A stretch of DNA of 49,250 nt. It comes from Bacteroidales bacterium (lineage in GTDB: Bacteria; Bacteroidota; Bacteroidia; Bacteroidales; ML635J-15). The position numbers and the translations under genes are program-made. The notes beneath the pieces are model-generated. The model had not been told where the DNA came from and did not search any database. It saw only the letters and a list, made by a program, of their open reading frames with translations. The stretch covers positions 1-49,250 of the forward strand of contig JAFZWY010000047.1 in the NCBI GenBank assembly GCA_017617125.1, written 5' to 3'. This document shows, in pieces, positions 15,508 through 24,046 of this stretch (position 1 is the first letter of the stretch; each line of letters starts with the position of its first letter).

Positions 15508-16170
15508 TTATTTATTGAAATAGATTGGGTGTTTCCTATTGTATTTCTGTACGTATTCCATCACGCTTTTTATGCGCTTGCGTTTGCCCAGTTTGGAGTA
15601 TTCGTTGTAAAGTTCGGTGTCGTCCTTTATCAGTTCCAGCAGCGATTTGCTTCCGTACGAGATTATTTTTCCCGTGTTCATGTCTATAAAGTAATGCACT
15701 AACTCTTCGGTTGTATATGATTGTGTAGAAGGTATATACATCGGGTCGTACATCATAGTTCCGCCTACGTAATGTGTGACGAGTTCGGTAGATACGAAAT
15801 GCGAAATCGTTCCGACGTAAGGTATGAGGTTGAATTTGTTGAGCCAGTAAATGTTTGGTTTCCCGTTGTTTGCGTATCCCCAAATTGTTTTTCTCGGGAT
15901 TTCGTTGAGAGTTCCGTTTTCGTCGTAAAAGCTTATGGTCTCGACTTTTAGGAGATTTTTGAAGAAGTCATCGTCGTATGCTGGCGAGACAAATCGCGAG
16001 AACGGAATCGGGGAGTTGTTGCGGAATGAATAGAATGAGGTGTAGACGCCATTTTTGAATTCGAACGAATAGTCGTAGCGGACAGTTTCGTTTGTGGTTT
16101 CCTGTGCAACGGCGGTGCCAAAAAACGACAATGCAAGCATCAAAATCAATATAAAGCGATTGTTTAGCAT
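15508..16170 (-). CDS. Unknown exported protein (220 aa)
   Basis: The signal peptide ends near residue 22 (FGTAVAQ). The mature part is rich in aromatic and beta-forming residues (YDYSFEFKNGVYTSFYSF, PNIYWLNKFNLIPYVGTI) and ends with a basic helix (KLGKRKRIKSVMEYVQKYNR). No cysteine for lipidation and no sorting domain, so probably periplasmic. It overlaps the diacylglycerol-kinase-like gene by seven bases and precedes the other unknown exported protein by four. Translational coupling suggests linked expression, but no function can be read. Confidence 0.78.
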   Translation of the reverse strand: MLNNRFILILMLALSFFGTAVAQETTNETVRYDYSFEFKNGVYTSFYSFRNNSPIPFSRFVSPAYDDDFFKNLLKVETISFYDENGTLNEIPRKTIWGYANNGKPNIYWLNKFNLIPYVGTISHFVSTELVTHYVGGTMMYDPMYIPSTQSYTTEELVHYFIDMNTGKIISYGSKSLLELIKDDTELYNEYSKLGKRKRIKSVMEYVQKYNRKHPIYFNK

Positions 16171-17054
16171 ATTACCATTAATGATTTGTGCTTTATGGAT
16201 ATGTCAACAGTTTTGCCAACTTGTTTTGCTTCTCCGTCGATATTGGCGTACTCGTTTGTGTTGTTGCAAATCTTGACCGTTTTTCCTTGCAGGATTTTTA
16301 CCCGATGCGAGTGGTCGAGGTTGTTGGTCAGTAGCAGCATTGCCGTGTGTGGAGCCGTGATTAGCGGAATGTTTTTGACTATGCAAACATCGATAAGCCC
16401 ATCGTCTATTCTTGAATTCGGCGATACTATTGCATTGTAACCGAACTGGTTAGCGTTGGCAAGGCAGATAAACATGGCCTTGTGGACTGAACTTTTGCCG
16501 TCTATTTCGATCTTGTATTCGTTGGCTTTGTAGGTCGGGTACTTTGTCGCGATAAGCTGAACATAGGAGTGAAGTCCTCTGGTGTTCTTTGGCTTCTCTT
16601 GGAACTCCTTGGCTATCAGTGCATCGAAGCCGATTCCTGCAATGCTTGCGCAGAAATTTCCGTTGACCGACATTGTGTCTATGCGCTTCATCCTGTTTTC
16701 GTTGAGTACTTCGACGGCTTTGGCTGGGGTAACAGGAATTTTAAGGCTTCGTGCAAGACCGTTGCCTGAGCCACAGGGAATTATGCCCATTTTGGTTTGT
16801 GTGTCGACAAGTCCGGCAGCCACTTCGTTGACGGTTCCATCGCCACCGACAGCAACTACGATGTTGTAGCCATCGGCAGCTGCTTGCCTTGCAATTTCGG
16901 TCGCGTGTCCAGCATACTTCGTTCTTGCAATTTCGCAGTCGAAGTTGATGCGGTCGATATTGCTTTTTATGGCCTTTAACGCGGCCTTCTGCTTGCCCGT
17001 GCCAGAAACGGGGTTGATGATTATCAATACTTTTTCCTTGTCGTCCATAGGCAT
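16164..17054 (-). CDS. Diacylglycerol kinase / lipid kinase family protein (YegS/DagK-like)
   Basis: 296 residues (294 if the second ATG at 17048 is used). The family phosphorylates lipid hydroxyls with ATP at the membrane. Visible: NPVSGTGKQKAA near the N-terminus, VVAVGGDGTVNEVAAGL (the GGDGT nucleotide site), PCGSGNGLARSL, and the C-terminal beta domain with NSRIDDGLIDVCIV and ANIDGEA. The length is typical. It heads the four-gene operon ending with folC. A variant -7 box TATTTTCG (minus strand 17076-17069) precedes it. Substrate, diacylglycerol or another lipid, not decidable. Confidence 0.9.
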   Translation of the reverse strand: MPMDDKEKVLIIINPVSGTGKQKAALKAIKSNIDRINFDCEIARTKYAGHATEIARQAAADGYNIVVAVGGDGTVNEVAAGLVDTQTKMGIIPCGSGNGLARSLKIPVTPAKAVEVLNENRMKRIDTMSVNGNFCASIAGIGFDALIAKEFQEKPKNTRGLHSYVQLIATKYPTYKANEYKIEIDGKSSVHKAMFICLANANQFGYNAIVSPNSRIDDGLIDVCIVKNIPLITAPHTAMLLLTNNLDHSHRVKILQGKTVKICNNTNEYANIDGEAKQVGKTVDISIKHKSLMVIC

Positions 17055-17130
17055 TGGATAATTTGGTGCGAAAATAAATAATTTATCGTGGCAATAATTC
17101 TTTTGTTGCGATAGTTTATCAACAAAATAT

Positions 17131-17138
17131 TACCTTTG
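17131..17138 (+). promoter_or_regulatory. -7 box of the polysaccharide-deacetylase-like gene
   Basis: TACCTTTG followed by TGG. It overlaps the first ATG of the open frame, which therefore cannot be the start; the ATG at 17207 is used instead. Confidence 0.65.
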
Positions 17139-17206
17139 TGGAAATTTCTAGGACGGAATTTTTGTTCTGTTGGAAATTGCTGATATGTTATAGCATTGAT
17201 ATTCAG

Positions 17207-18520
17207 ATGATTTTTTCGAATAATGCCATAGAATATACGATTAGGTGCATTGCCGACATTGCATTTCCGCAAAAGGAGTGCCGTGTCGAACTTGGCGATG
17301 TCCCAACGCTTGTCGTTGACCCGGATGTTGAAATAAAATTTATCCGTCCCGACGATTCAAGTGTAGAATTTTTGTATAATGGAAATCCTTGTTGTTCAAA
17401 TGTTAAATCGTTTGATAATAAAGTATTGCTTAAGGTATTTTCTTTGTCAGAAAACGACCATCCATTTTCCTTTGACGGCAAATGCGTGCATGTGAATTTT
17501 GATATGCTGGGCATTTCTTTCCTGTTGCTTTCGCGTTACGAGGAGAAATTAACGGGGCATCGCGATAGGTTTGGGCGTTTCTGCTATGAAGATAGTCTTT
17601 GCTGTAAATACGAACTTTCTGATATTCCGATAGTTGACGAATATGCGATGCTGCTCCGTAAGTTTGTGCAGGAGAGTTTCGCTAACTTTGTGGTAGCTAG
17701 ACGAGAACCGAAATTCATTCCTACTCACGACATTGATTTCTTGTTTCGTTTCCCGAGTTTCGGAAAGGCAGTAAAGACTATAGCTGGCGACCTGTTCAAG
17801 AGGAAAAGTCTGCGGATGTCGTGCAGATCTTTGTCTGCGTATATGAAATCACTGCGCAATTTTAGGCAAGATCCTTACGTTTCGGCAGTGTATGAATTGC
17901 TTAAAGTTTCAGTTGAAAATAAATTAAATTCTCAATTTTATTTCAAGCCATTACGAAGTAAAGATTTCGACTCTACATACAATATTCTTTCGCCAAAATC
18001 ACGTGAGTGCATTAAGTATTTGCAGTCGCAAGGAGCGTCCGTAGGTTTGCATGGGAGCTTATATTCTTTTGCCGACAAAGTTATATTTACAATTGAGAAA
18101 AGTCGGTTTGAGGGAGTGTGCGGATGTGAGGTAGCAGCAGTTCGCCAACATTTCCTGCGCTTCAATGTGCGAAAAACTCCGCAGATATGGCAGGAATGCG
18201 GTATTCGTAGTGATTCAACGTTGGGATTTCCTGAGCGTGAGGGCTTTAGGTGCGGGACTTGCCATCCTTATCCCTTGTATGACATTGTAAACGATCGGGT
18301 GTTGGATGTCGTCGAGCATCCGTTGGTTGTGATGGATACAACTTTGTTCCAATATCGCAAATTGTCTGAAAATGAAGCATTTGATATCGTGCGCAAATTG
18401 TATGACAGGTGTGTGGCTGTCGAGGGCGACTTCGTTATGCTGTGGCACAATACCACTATGTTCGGCGAACTCAAAAGCTGGTACGGAAACGTGTACTTAA
18501 GGTTCTTGAAGTCATTGTAA
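17207..18520 (+). CDS. Polysaccharide deacetylase family protein with DUF7033-like N-terminus
   Basis: 437 residues. An N-terminal beta-rich region (about 1-165) carries FDMLGISFLLLSRYEE and HRDRFGR, typical of the DUF7033-type domain. Then comes a NodB-like fold: THDIDF (173-178, the metal-binding Asp), VGLHGSLYS, AVRQHFLRF, DSTLGFPEREGFRCGTCHP and VMLWHNTT near the end. The conserved Asp, His and Arg-His are present, so a deacetylase on a polysaccharide or glycolipid is likely. No signal peptide is seen, which points to the cytoplasm and to surface-glycan precursor work. It converges tail to tail with the GNAT gene, one base apart. Confidence 0.82.
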   Translation: MIFSNNAIEYTIRCIADIAFPQKECRVELGDVPTLVVDPDVEIKFIRPDDSSVEFLYNGNPCCSNVKSFDNKVLLKVFSLSENDHPFSFDGKCVHVNFDMLGISFLLLSRYEEKLTGHRDRFGRFCYEDSLCCKYELSDIPIVDEYAMLLRKFVQESFANFVVARREPKFIPTHDIDFLFRFPSFGKAVKTIAGDLFKRKSLRMSCRSLSAYMKSLRNFRQDPYVSAVYELLKVSVENKLNSQFYFKPLRSKDFDSTYNILSPKSRECIKYLQSQGASVGLHGSLYSFADKVIFTIEKSRFEGVCGCEVAAVRQHFLRFNVRKTPQIWQECGIRSDSTLGFPEREGFRCGTCHPYPLYDIVNDRVLDVVEHPLVVMDTTLFQYRKLSENEAFDIVRKLYDRCVAVEGDFVMLWHNTTMFGELKSWYGNVYLRFLKSL

Positions 18521-18521
18521 A

Positions 18522-19010
18522 TCAGTTGTTAGCAAATTTCTTTAAGGCGTCTTCGCTAAGTCGTTGTATGGTCCATTCGTCCATTGGGATGGCACCTATC
18601 GAACGATAAACTTTCAGTGCAGGTGCGTTCCAGTCGAGGCAAATCCATTCCATGCGTCCGCAATTACGTTCTACGGCAATCTTGGCAAGGTGCTTTAGTA
18701 TGGCTTTCCCGTGGCCGAGGCCGCGTTTTTTCGGAATTATGTATAAGTCTTCGATATAAAGGCCTTTGCGTCCGACAAAAGTCGAGAAGTTGTGGAAAAA
18801 CAAGGCGAAGCCAATGACAACGCCGTTCTCTTCTGCAAATATTACTTCTGCTGACTTTTCGATGAAAACTGAATGATGGATAGTTTGTTCGTCGGCGACA
18901 ACTTCGTCCAGGCATTTCTCGTATTCGGCAAGACTTTTTATCATGTCGAGGATGAGTTTTTCTTCGCCAACGACCGCTGGTCTTATGCTAAAATTGGTTT
19001 TTCCTGTCAT
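18522..19010 (-). CDS. GNAT family N-acetyltransferase (spermidine/diamine acetyltransferase-like)
   Basis: 162 residues, full length. Acetyl-CoA site: KKRGLGHGKAILKHLAKIA (the RGxGxGxA motif), preceded by the strand LYIEDLYI and followed by MEWICLDWNAPALKVYRSIGA. The ED-LYI and W-NxxAxxFY pattern resembles SAT1/thialysine acetyltransferases, so a small amine may be the substrate. It is last in the cyclo-ligase - YdcF - GNAT group, 51 bases after YdcF, and ends one base from the convergent gene without a terminator. Confidence 0.88.
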   Translation of the reverse strand: MTGKTNFSIRPAVVGEEKLILDMIKSLAEYEKCLDEVVADEQTIHHSVFIEKSAEVIFAEENGVVIGFALFFHNFSTFVGRKGLYIEDLYIIPKKRGLGHGKAILKHLAKIAVERNCGRMEWICLDWNAPALKVYRSIGAIPMDEWTIQRLSEDALKKFANN

Positions 19011-19061
19011 AAATTTATAGTTAAAGTAAATGGTTGTAATTCATTTGTATTCATATTGATA

Positions 19062-19763
19062 TTAAATCCAATCTTTTGCCCAGTAGTATGCTGTTGCAAA
19101 ATATTCTCTGAAGCAAATGATTTCCAGTCTTAGGTAGTTCCAGTATGTATATCGCAGGTTGGTGCTTTCTACATCTGGGATGTATCTGTTACCCTTAAGT
19201 GTTTGGTTGTCAATTGAAAGGTCAAAGTCAACTGTGCTTTCAAATGTTCCTATGCCACGGATATTTTCTATTTCGCACTTTTTGAGGCATTTCAATGTGC
19301 GCGACAGATGTTCAGGTGCAGTGATTATCAGCGATGAAGCTTCTTTTAGCTGTGGAAAACTATCGGCTAGGCAGACCGCCTGCGAGCGAGTGTTGCTTCC
19401 GTCTGTCATATACATTATGCTGTCGGAGGCAATCCCATAGTTTACAAGGTATTGTGTCATTTCTGCCTGGCACAAGGAATCTTTGGGGTGAACGAGTATA
19501 ATCGGTTTATGCAGTTTGCATGCAATTTCGGCTGTGTAATGCAATCTTATGAGGTTGCTTTCGGATGGCATTCCGGCACCACCGAACATTATAATGTAGT
19601 CTGGGGTGAATTGTGTCGTGGAATCGTTTTCCCACGATGCGTCTTCGCCGAGACTGCGATGCATGTAGAATGGGAGTGGGGTGAGTGCAAAAATGTTTAT
19701 TATAACCGTTATTATCCCAAGTGAGATAAATAACCACTTTAATATGCCAAACGTAATCTTCAT
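19062..19763 (-). CDS. YdcF/SanA-like DUF218 membrane protein
   Basis: 233 residues. One N-terminal membrane helix (about 9-29), then a DUF218 domain: DYIIMFGGAGMPSESNLIRL, an ILVHPKDS strand, DGSNTRSQAVCLADSF, LIITAPEHLSRTLKCL. DUF218 proteins such as SanA and ElyC influence envelope integrity, but their reaction is not settled. Here the gene sits six bases after the cyclo-ligase and is probably cotranscribed. The domain faces the periplasm if the helix is an N-in anchor. Confidence 0.82.
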   Translation of the reverse strand: MKITFGILKWLFISLGIITVIINIFALTPLPFYMHRSLGEDASWENDSTTQFTPDYIIMFGGAGMPSESNLIRLHYTAEIACKLHKPIILVHPKDSLCQAEMTQYLVNYGIASDSIMYMTDGSNTRSQAVCLADSFPQLKEASSLIITAPEHLSRTLKCLKKCEIENIRGIGTFESTVDFDLSIDNQTLKGNRYIPDVESTNLRYTYWNYLRLEIICFREYFATAYYWAKDWI

Positions 19764-19769
19764 TTGGTT

Positions 19770-20294
19770 TTACAGACTGATTATTTCATCCATTCTGATG
19801 TCGGTCGGTTCGGTCGGAATCTCATACACAAGCTGGAAATCGAAGCAGATGCCAATTTTCTTGACGCCAGTGTGCTTGCATAGGAAACGGTCGTAATAGC
19901 CGCGACCACGACCAAGACGATTGCCGTTTTTGTCGAATGCCACGCCCGGGACGATTATAAGGTCGTATCCGCCAGTATATTCCAACGACTGAGGCTCTTG
20001 TATGTCGAAGTCGCCTTTGGCGAAAGTGGTGTCTGCGTCAAGTTTTACAGGAATTATGTCGTCGCCGACAACGGTAGGCAGGATTATCTGCTTGAGGTTG
20101 CGCCACTTGGCAATGAAATCGGCGGTCTGCACTTCATCAGGAAGCGAATAGTAGAGCATTACGATGTTTGCCTTGGCAAAATCGGGATGGGCTTCGACCT
20201 TCGCCATTATTGCTTTAGACTGTGCTTCAAGCTGTTCGGCTGTATGTTGCCTCTTCAGTTCCTTTATGTGTTTTCTAAGTTCTTTCTTTTCCAT
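19770..20294 (-). CDS. 5-formyltetrahydrofolate cyclo-ligase
   Basis: 174 residues. It converts 5-formyltetrahydrofolate to 5,10-methenyltetrahydrofolate with ATP in the cytoplasm. The family signature GRGRGYYDRFL (128-138) and the preceding LIIVPGVAFDKNGNRLG are clear; the N-terminal basic helix is also typical. It is the first gene of a three-gene group with YdcF and GNAT. The composite repeat region 20299-20519 lies immediately upstream, with TTTCTAAGTTTCT ending about eight bases before the start. FolC, the other folate gene here, is in a separate operon. Confidence 0.94.
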   Translation of the reverse strand: MEKKELRKHIKELKRQHTAEQLEAQSKAIMAKVEAHPDFAKANIVMLYYSLPDEVQTADFIAKWRNLKQIILPTVVGDDIIPVKLDADTTFAKGDFDIQEPQSLEYTGGYDLIIVPGVAFDKNGNRLGRGRGYYDRFLCKHTGVKKIGICFDFQLVYEIPTEPTDIRMDEIISL

Positions 20295-20298
20295 TTAA

Positions 20299-20519
20299 AA
20301 TGTTTCTAAGTTTCTATGGCTTGCGGCTGCTGAGCTTCGCTACCAGAGCGTAGTCGAAGGGTCGAAGTACGCCGTTTCTGTTGAGACGCAATATTTTGCG
20401 TCTGTACAATCGAATAGCTGTGACGCCTTTATGTTTTCCAGCCCGTTCTTCTTTCTGCCTTCTGGTCTGTCTGTAAGACTGTCAGCCTTCTAGCCTGTTC
20501 GCCTTTAAGCCTTTTAGCC
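20299..20519. repeat. Composite intergenic repeat region R1
   Basis: Holds several repeated pieces: TGTTTCTAAGTTTCTATGGC at 20301-20320; AGCGTAGTCGAAGGG; a palindrome AGACGCAA-TATT-TTGCGTCT at 20384-20403; and a degenerate tandem of about 9-11 bases around (A)GCCTTTTAGCC up to the stop of the TonB-dependent receptor. No gene is seen in either direction. Related pieces occur at 30201-30283, 35284-35310 and 44247-44463. Confidence 0.7.
20384..20403. repeat. Palindrome AGACGCAA-TATT-TTGCGTCT
   Basis: A perfect 8-bp inverted repeat with a 4-base loop. Palindromes of the GACGCAA(n)TTGCGTC type are, as I remember, dispersed in many Bacteroidetes genomes. Confidence 0.65.
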
Positions 20520-20522
20520 CTT

Positions 20523-23003
20523 CTACATATCTCCGCCATCGTCGTCCGACTCTTCGCCTTTCTCTTTGCGCTTCTTGAAGTCGTTAAGCTTGTAAGTTAT
20601 TGATATGTTGAAGTTTGGCCAAGTGTTTGAGCGTGTCATGTGGTAGTACAGGTAGTCGGTCTCGGTAGTCGTGTTGAACTTCATGGTATTGAACAGGTTG
20701 CGGAAGTTTACGCTGATCGAGAGCCTCTTGTCGAGGAAGTCCTGCTTGATGCCAAGGTTGAATGCAATTCTTCCTGCACTGCGTCCCTGTGCTGTAATCG
20801 ATGGCGCATCGTAGAATCCACCGAACTGGATGTTCGTTCCCGACTTCTTGATTCTGAACGTATTATTGATTCTTACTCGCCAAGTGAAAGTGCTGTTGCT
20901 GCGGTAAGTCTGCGACTTTATCGAGTAGTAGTAGGCGTTTACGCTGGCGTTGAGGTTGTACCACTTGCATGGATTGAAGTTGCCCATGATTTCACTTCCG
21001 AGCGACAAGTCCTTGCCGATGTTGTCGAAAGTCTTGATGTACATGTTTGAATTGGCGGTATCGACAAGTGTAACGTTCTGTATCAGGTCGTTGGTCTGCC
21101 GAGCGTAAAGCTCGAACGAAACAAAATGTTCTCCGAAACGTTTCTGCAGCGACATGTCGTACGAATTGGTGTATTCGGGGTTAAGTGCAGGATTACCACG
21201 GCGTATGTTGTTGGGGTCTTCGACCTGTGTCATCGGGTTGAGGTTCCATGGACGCGGACGTTCGAGACGACGGCTATAACTTCCCATCAACTGCAAATCT
21301 TCTGAGAACGAGTAGGATAGGTGCACTGATGGGAAAAAGTCGAATTTCTTGTAGGCATAGTCGCCGGTTGGAATGGCAAACAGACGGTTGGTGTATTCGG
21401 TTCTCAAACCTACCTGATAACCAAAGTTTTTCCAGAAATTCGAATAAATCACATAACCAGACTGCACGTTAAGGTCGAAGTCGTATGGACTGTGGCGCGA
21501 TTCGTCGTTTACCCAGTCGTTGCTCTGCCATATCGCGTATTTGTAGTCGTTCGTCTGGTTGCGGATATTTATTTCGTAGCCGGCTTCCAGTTTCGACTTC
21601 TCGTTGAATGGCAGCACATAGTCGGCCTTGGCCTGATAGCGGTCCTGTGTGCCGATTTCCACGGTGTTGTAGCGGTCTTGTATTGCGCCGTCAATTACTT
21701 CACCACCAAGGCGCTCGGTTTCGGCTTCGGTATATTCGTTATAGTTGTTCGAGCGGTTTGCCGAATAGTTGAAATACAGTTGCAGTTCGTGTCCTGGCTT
21801 TGTAAATTTGCGCTGGTAGTTGATGTCTCCGCTCCAGTAATTGTTCCTGCGCTTCGAAATTTCATCGGTGTAGTACGAGTACGGGTTGCCGAGCATATAT
21901 GTGTGCGGGTCGTAAATCAGTGAGTCCAACTTGTTGAAATAGAAGGTCTCAGCTTCGGTAATGCCGTTTCCTCCGTGTCCGCGCGAACCATATTTGCCCG
22001 AAATTGTAATCACATCGTTGTCGGTAATGTAGATGTCCAGGCCTGCACGTGCGTTCCAGCTCTGACGTCCGTAAAGCCCTGAGTTCTGGTTGTTTAGACA
22101 GAACATGGAATCCTTGGCTGCGTTAAGGTAGGTTTCGCGTTCCGACTTGCCGAAACTCTTGCTCATGCGGCGGTTGTATTCGCCACCGACGAAGAAGTTT
22201 ACCTTCTGGGTGCGGAAGTTGAACAGTGCGCTGCCGCCGAAAGTATTGTTGTTTCCATAGTTTGCCGAAACCTGACCGTTGTATCCCTTGCGCTTGTCCT
22301 TTTTCAGCACTACGTTGATAATTCCGCCTACGCCATCGGGAGCGTATTTTGCTGACGGATTGGTAATTATCTCGATGCTTTCAATCGAACTTGCTGGAAT
22401 CTGCTGCAAAGCTTCGCTACCTTCGAGAGGGCTGGGACGACCATCGATAAGCACAAGGAAACTCTCTGAACCACGCAAAGATACGTTGCCGTCGAGGTCG
22501 GTGGTGACAGAAGGTGCATTTTCAAGCACTTCTACAGCCGATGCTCCCGACGATACAATGTCCTGGTTTACATTTATGACCTTGCGGTCGAGGCGGTAGT
22601 CGACATTGTTCATTGTGGCTTCAACTTCCACTTCGCCAAGCATTTGCGCATCGACGCTAAGGTGTATCTTGCCCATGTTGAACGACTTCTTGTCGGCGGT
22701 TATGCTTACGTTTTCGCGGGTTACCTTGCCGTAGCCAATGAACAGAATTTCAACCTTGTGGGTGCCGTACGGAACATTCTGTATGTTGAACTTGCCATGA
22801 CTGTCGCTCATGCTTCCAGCTATGACATTACCATCCTTGTCGTATACGACGATGTTGGCAAATTCAACAGGTTCGTTGCTGTCCTTTTCGTGTATGGTGC
22901 CGTATATTACGCCGTCGGCAGGCTGTCTGTCGGGACGTTGCGCGTTTGCTATGCCAATGCTGAGGCAAATGGCAGTAAAAAGAAGTAAGATCTTTATTTT
23001 CAT
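20523..23003 (-). CDS. TonB-dependent outer-membrane receptor (OMP_b-brl_3 type)
   Basis: 826 residues. A signal peptide ends near residue 21 (GIANAQ). Then a carboxypeptidase-regulatory-like domain (about 34-120, VIYGTIHEKDSNEPVEFANI), a plug (VEVLENAPSVTTDLDGNVSL, VLIDGRPSP, IEIITNPSAKYAPDGVGGII) and a barrel to the C-terminus (GIKQDFLDKRLSISVNFRNL). The very end is an acidic tail (EEKGEESDDDGGDM-like) instead of a terminal aromatic strand, so the barrel closes before it. No SusD partner follows, and the plug resembles receptors for siderophores, metals or peptides rather than SusC. It lies 18 bases after ansA. Substrate unknown. Confidence 0.9.
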   Translation of the reverse strand: MKIKILLLFTAICLSIGIANAQRPDRQPADGVIYGTIHEKDSNEPVEFANIVVYDKDGNVIAGSMSDSHGKFNIQNVPYGTHKVEILFIGYGKVTRENVSITADKKSFNMGKIHLSVDAQMLGEVEVEATMNNVDYRLDRKVINVNQDIVSSGASAVEVLENAPSVTTDLDGNVSLRGSESFLVLIDGRPSPLEGSEALQQIPASSIESIEIITNPSAKYAPDGVGGIINVVLKKDKRKGYNGQVSANYGNNNTFGGSALFNFRTQKVNFFVGGEYNRRMSKSFGKSERETYLNAAKDSMFCLNNQNSGLYGRQSWNARAGLDIYITDNDVITISGKYGSRGHGGNGITEAETFYFNKLDSLIYDPHTYMLGNPYSYYTDEISKRRNNYWSGDINYQRKFTKPGHELQLYFNYSANRSNNYNEYTEAETERLGGEVIDGAIQDRYNTVEIGTQDRYQAKADYVLPFNEKSKLEAGYEINIRNQTNDYKYAIWQSNDWVNDESRHSPYDFDLNVQSGYVIYSNFWKNFGYQVGLRTEYTNRLFAIPTGDYAYKKFDFFPSVHLSYSFSEDLQLMGSYSRRLERPRPWNLNPMTQVEDPNNIRRGNPALNPEYTNSYDMSLQKRFGEHFVSFELYARQTNDLIQNVTLVDTANSNMYIKTFDNIGKDLSLGSEIMGNFNPCKWYNLNASVNAYYYSIKSQTYRSNSTFTWRVRINNTFRIKKSGTNIQFGGFYDAPSITAQGRSAGRIAFNLGIKQDFLDKRLSISVNFRNLFNTMKFNTTTETDYLYYHMTRSNTWPNFNISITYKLNDFKKRKEKGEESDDDGGDM

Positions 23004-23021
23004 GCAATTACTTTTTGTGAC

Positions 23022-24041
23022 TTATGAAATTTCTCCGCAAATCGACTGCATGAGAAGACGTTTCATTTCGTCGCGTGAATAATTTTCCCCTAAAAGGAAC
23101 ATCATCTTAGTAATTGCTGCTTCGATGGTCATGTCTTTTCCGCTTACTACTCCGCAGTTCATCAGCTTGAGGCTGGTGGCGTACTTGCCGTGTACTACCG
23201 AACCTACGGTGCATTGCGTTATGTTCAGGATTGTTATTCCCTTGTCGATTGCTTCTTCGAAAAGCTTGATAATCTTGTCGTTGGTGGTAAGGTTTCCCGA
23301 ACCGTACGATTCTACGATCAGTCCGCGCAGACCTTCAATGTTTATGATAGCCTCGATGGTCTTGGGCTGTATGCCGGGGAAATACTTCAGCACGGCAATG
23401 TCGCGGCAAAGGTTCTTGTGCGTGACCAGCGGTGCGTTTTTGCTTGTCCACAGCTTGTCTTCTTCAACCTTTACGTCGATACCTGCTTGTGCAAGCCAAG
23501 GGTAGTTGGGCGAACGGAAGGCGTCGAAATTCTCGGCACTGTACTTTGTCGTTCTGTTGCCACGGTATAGGCGGCTTTCGAAATAGACGCAAACCTCGTG
23601 GATTACAGGCTTTCCATCGCGTTGCATGCTGGCTAGTTCTATTGCCGAAATCATGTTTTCGCGTCCATCCGTGCGAAGAAGGCCAATCGGTAACTGCGAA
23701 CCGGTAAGAATTATCGGCTTGTTTACGTTTTCGAGCATGAAACTCAATGCCGAAGCGGTGTAAGCCATTGTGTCGGAGCCGTGAAGGACGACAAATCCAT
23801 CGTAATGGTCGTAGTTCTTTTCAATAACCTCCACAATCTCAACCCAGAAATCGGGGTCGGCATCCGATGAGTCTATCGGTGTTTCGAAGCTGTATGAACT
23901 GATGTCGGCAGGAAAATCCTTGAGCATCGGTATGTAGCTCAGCAGGTTCTCGAAGTTGAACGGCTGCAAGACGCCGTTCTTGTCCTGAATCATGCCGATT
24001 GTTCCGCCGGTATATATTATAAGTATTTTCGGTCTGTTCAT
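23022..24041 (-). CDS. ansA: Type I (cytoplasmic) L-asparaginase
   Basis: 339 residues. It hydrolyses asparagine to aspartate and ammonia. Catalytic blocks are TGGTIGM (11-17) and HGSDTMAYTAS (about 87-97), plus QLPIGLLRTDGRENM. There is no signal peptide, so type I. An earlier in-frame TTG would overlap the preceding gene; the ATG at 24041 lies five bases after that gene's TGA and is preferred. It sits between the TonB C-domain gene and the TonB-dependent receptor and is probably part of the same transcript. Confidence 0.92.
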   Translation of the reverse strand: MNRPKILIIYTGGTIGMIQDKNGVLQPFNFENLLSYIPMLKDFPADISSYSFETPIDSSDADPDFWVEIVEVIEKNYDHYDGFVVLHGSDTMAYTASALSFMLENVNKPIILTGSQLPIGLLRTDGRENMISAIELASMQRDGKPVIHEVCVYFESRLYRGNRTTKYSAENFDAFRSPNYPWLAQAGIDVKVEEDKLWTSKNAPLVTHKNLCRDIAVLKYFPGIQPKTIEAIINIEGLRGLIVESYGSGNLTTNDKIIKLFEEAIDKGITILNITQCTVGSVVHGKYATSLKLMNCGVVSGKDMTIEAAITKMMFLLGENYSRDEMKRLLMQSICGEIS

Positions 24042-24046
24042 TGGTA

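Noticed and set aside
20299..20519. CRISPR array or small RNA gene
   Set aside because: The repeats are degenerate, 9-11 bases long and without regular spacers or an adjacent cas gene; no clear promoter and terminator pair.
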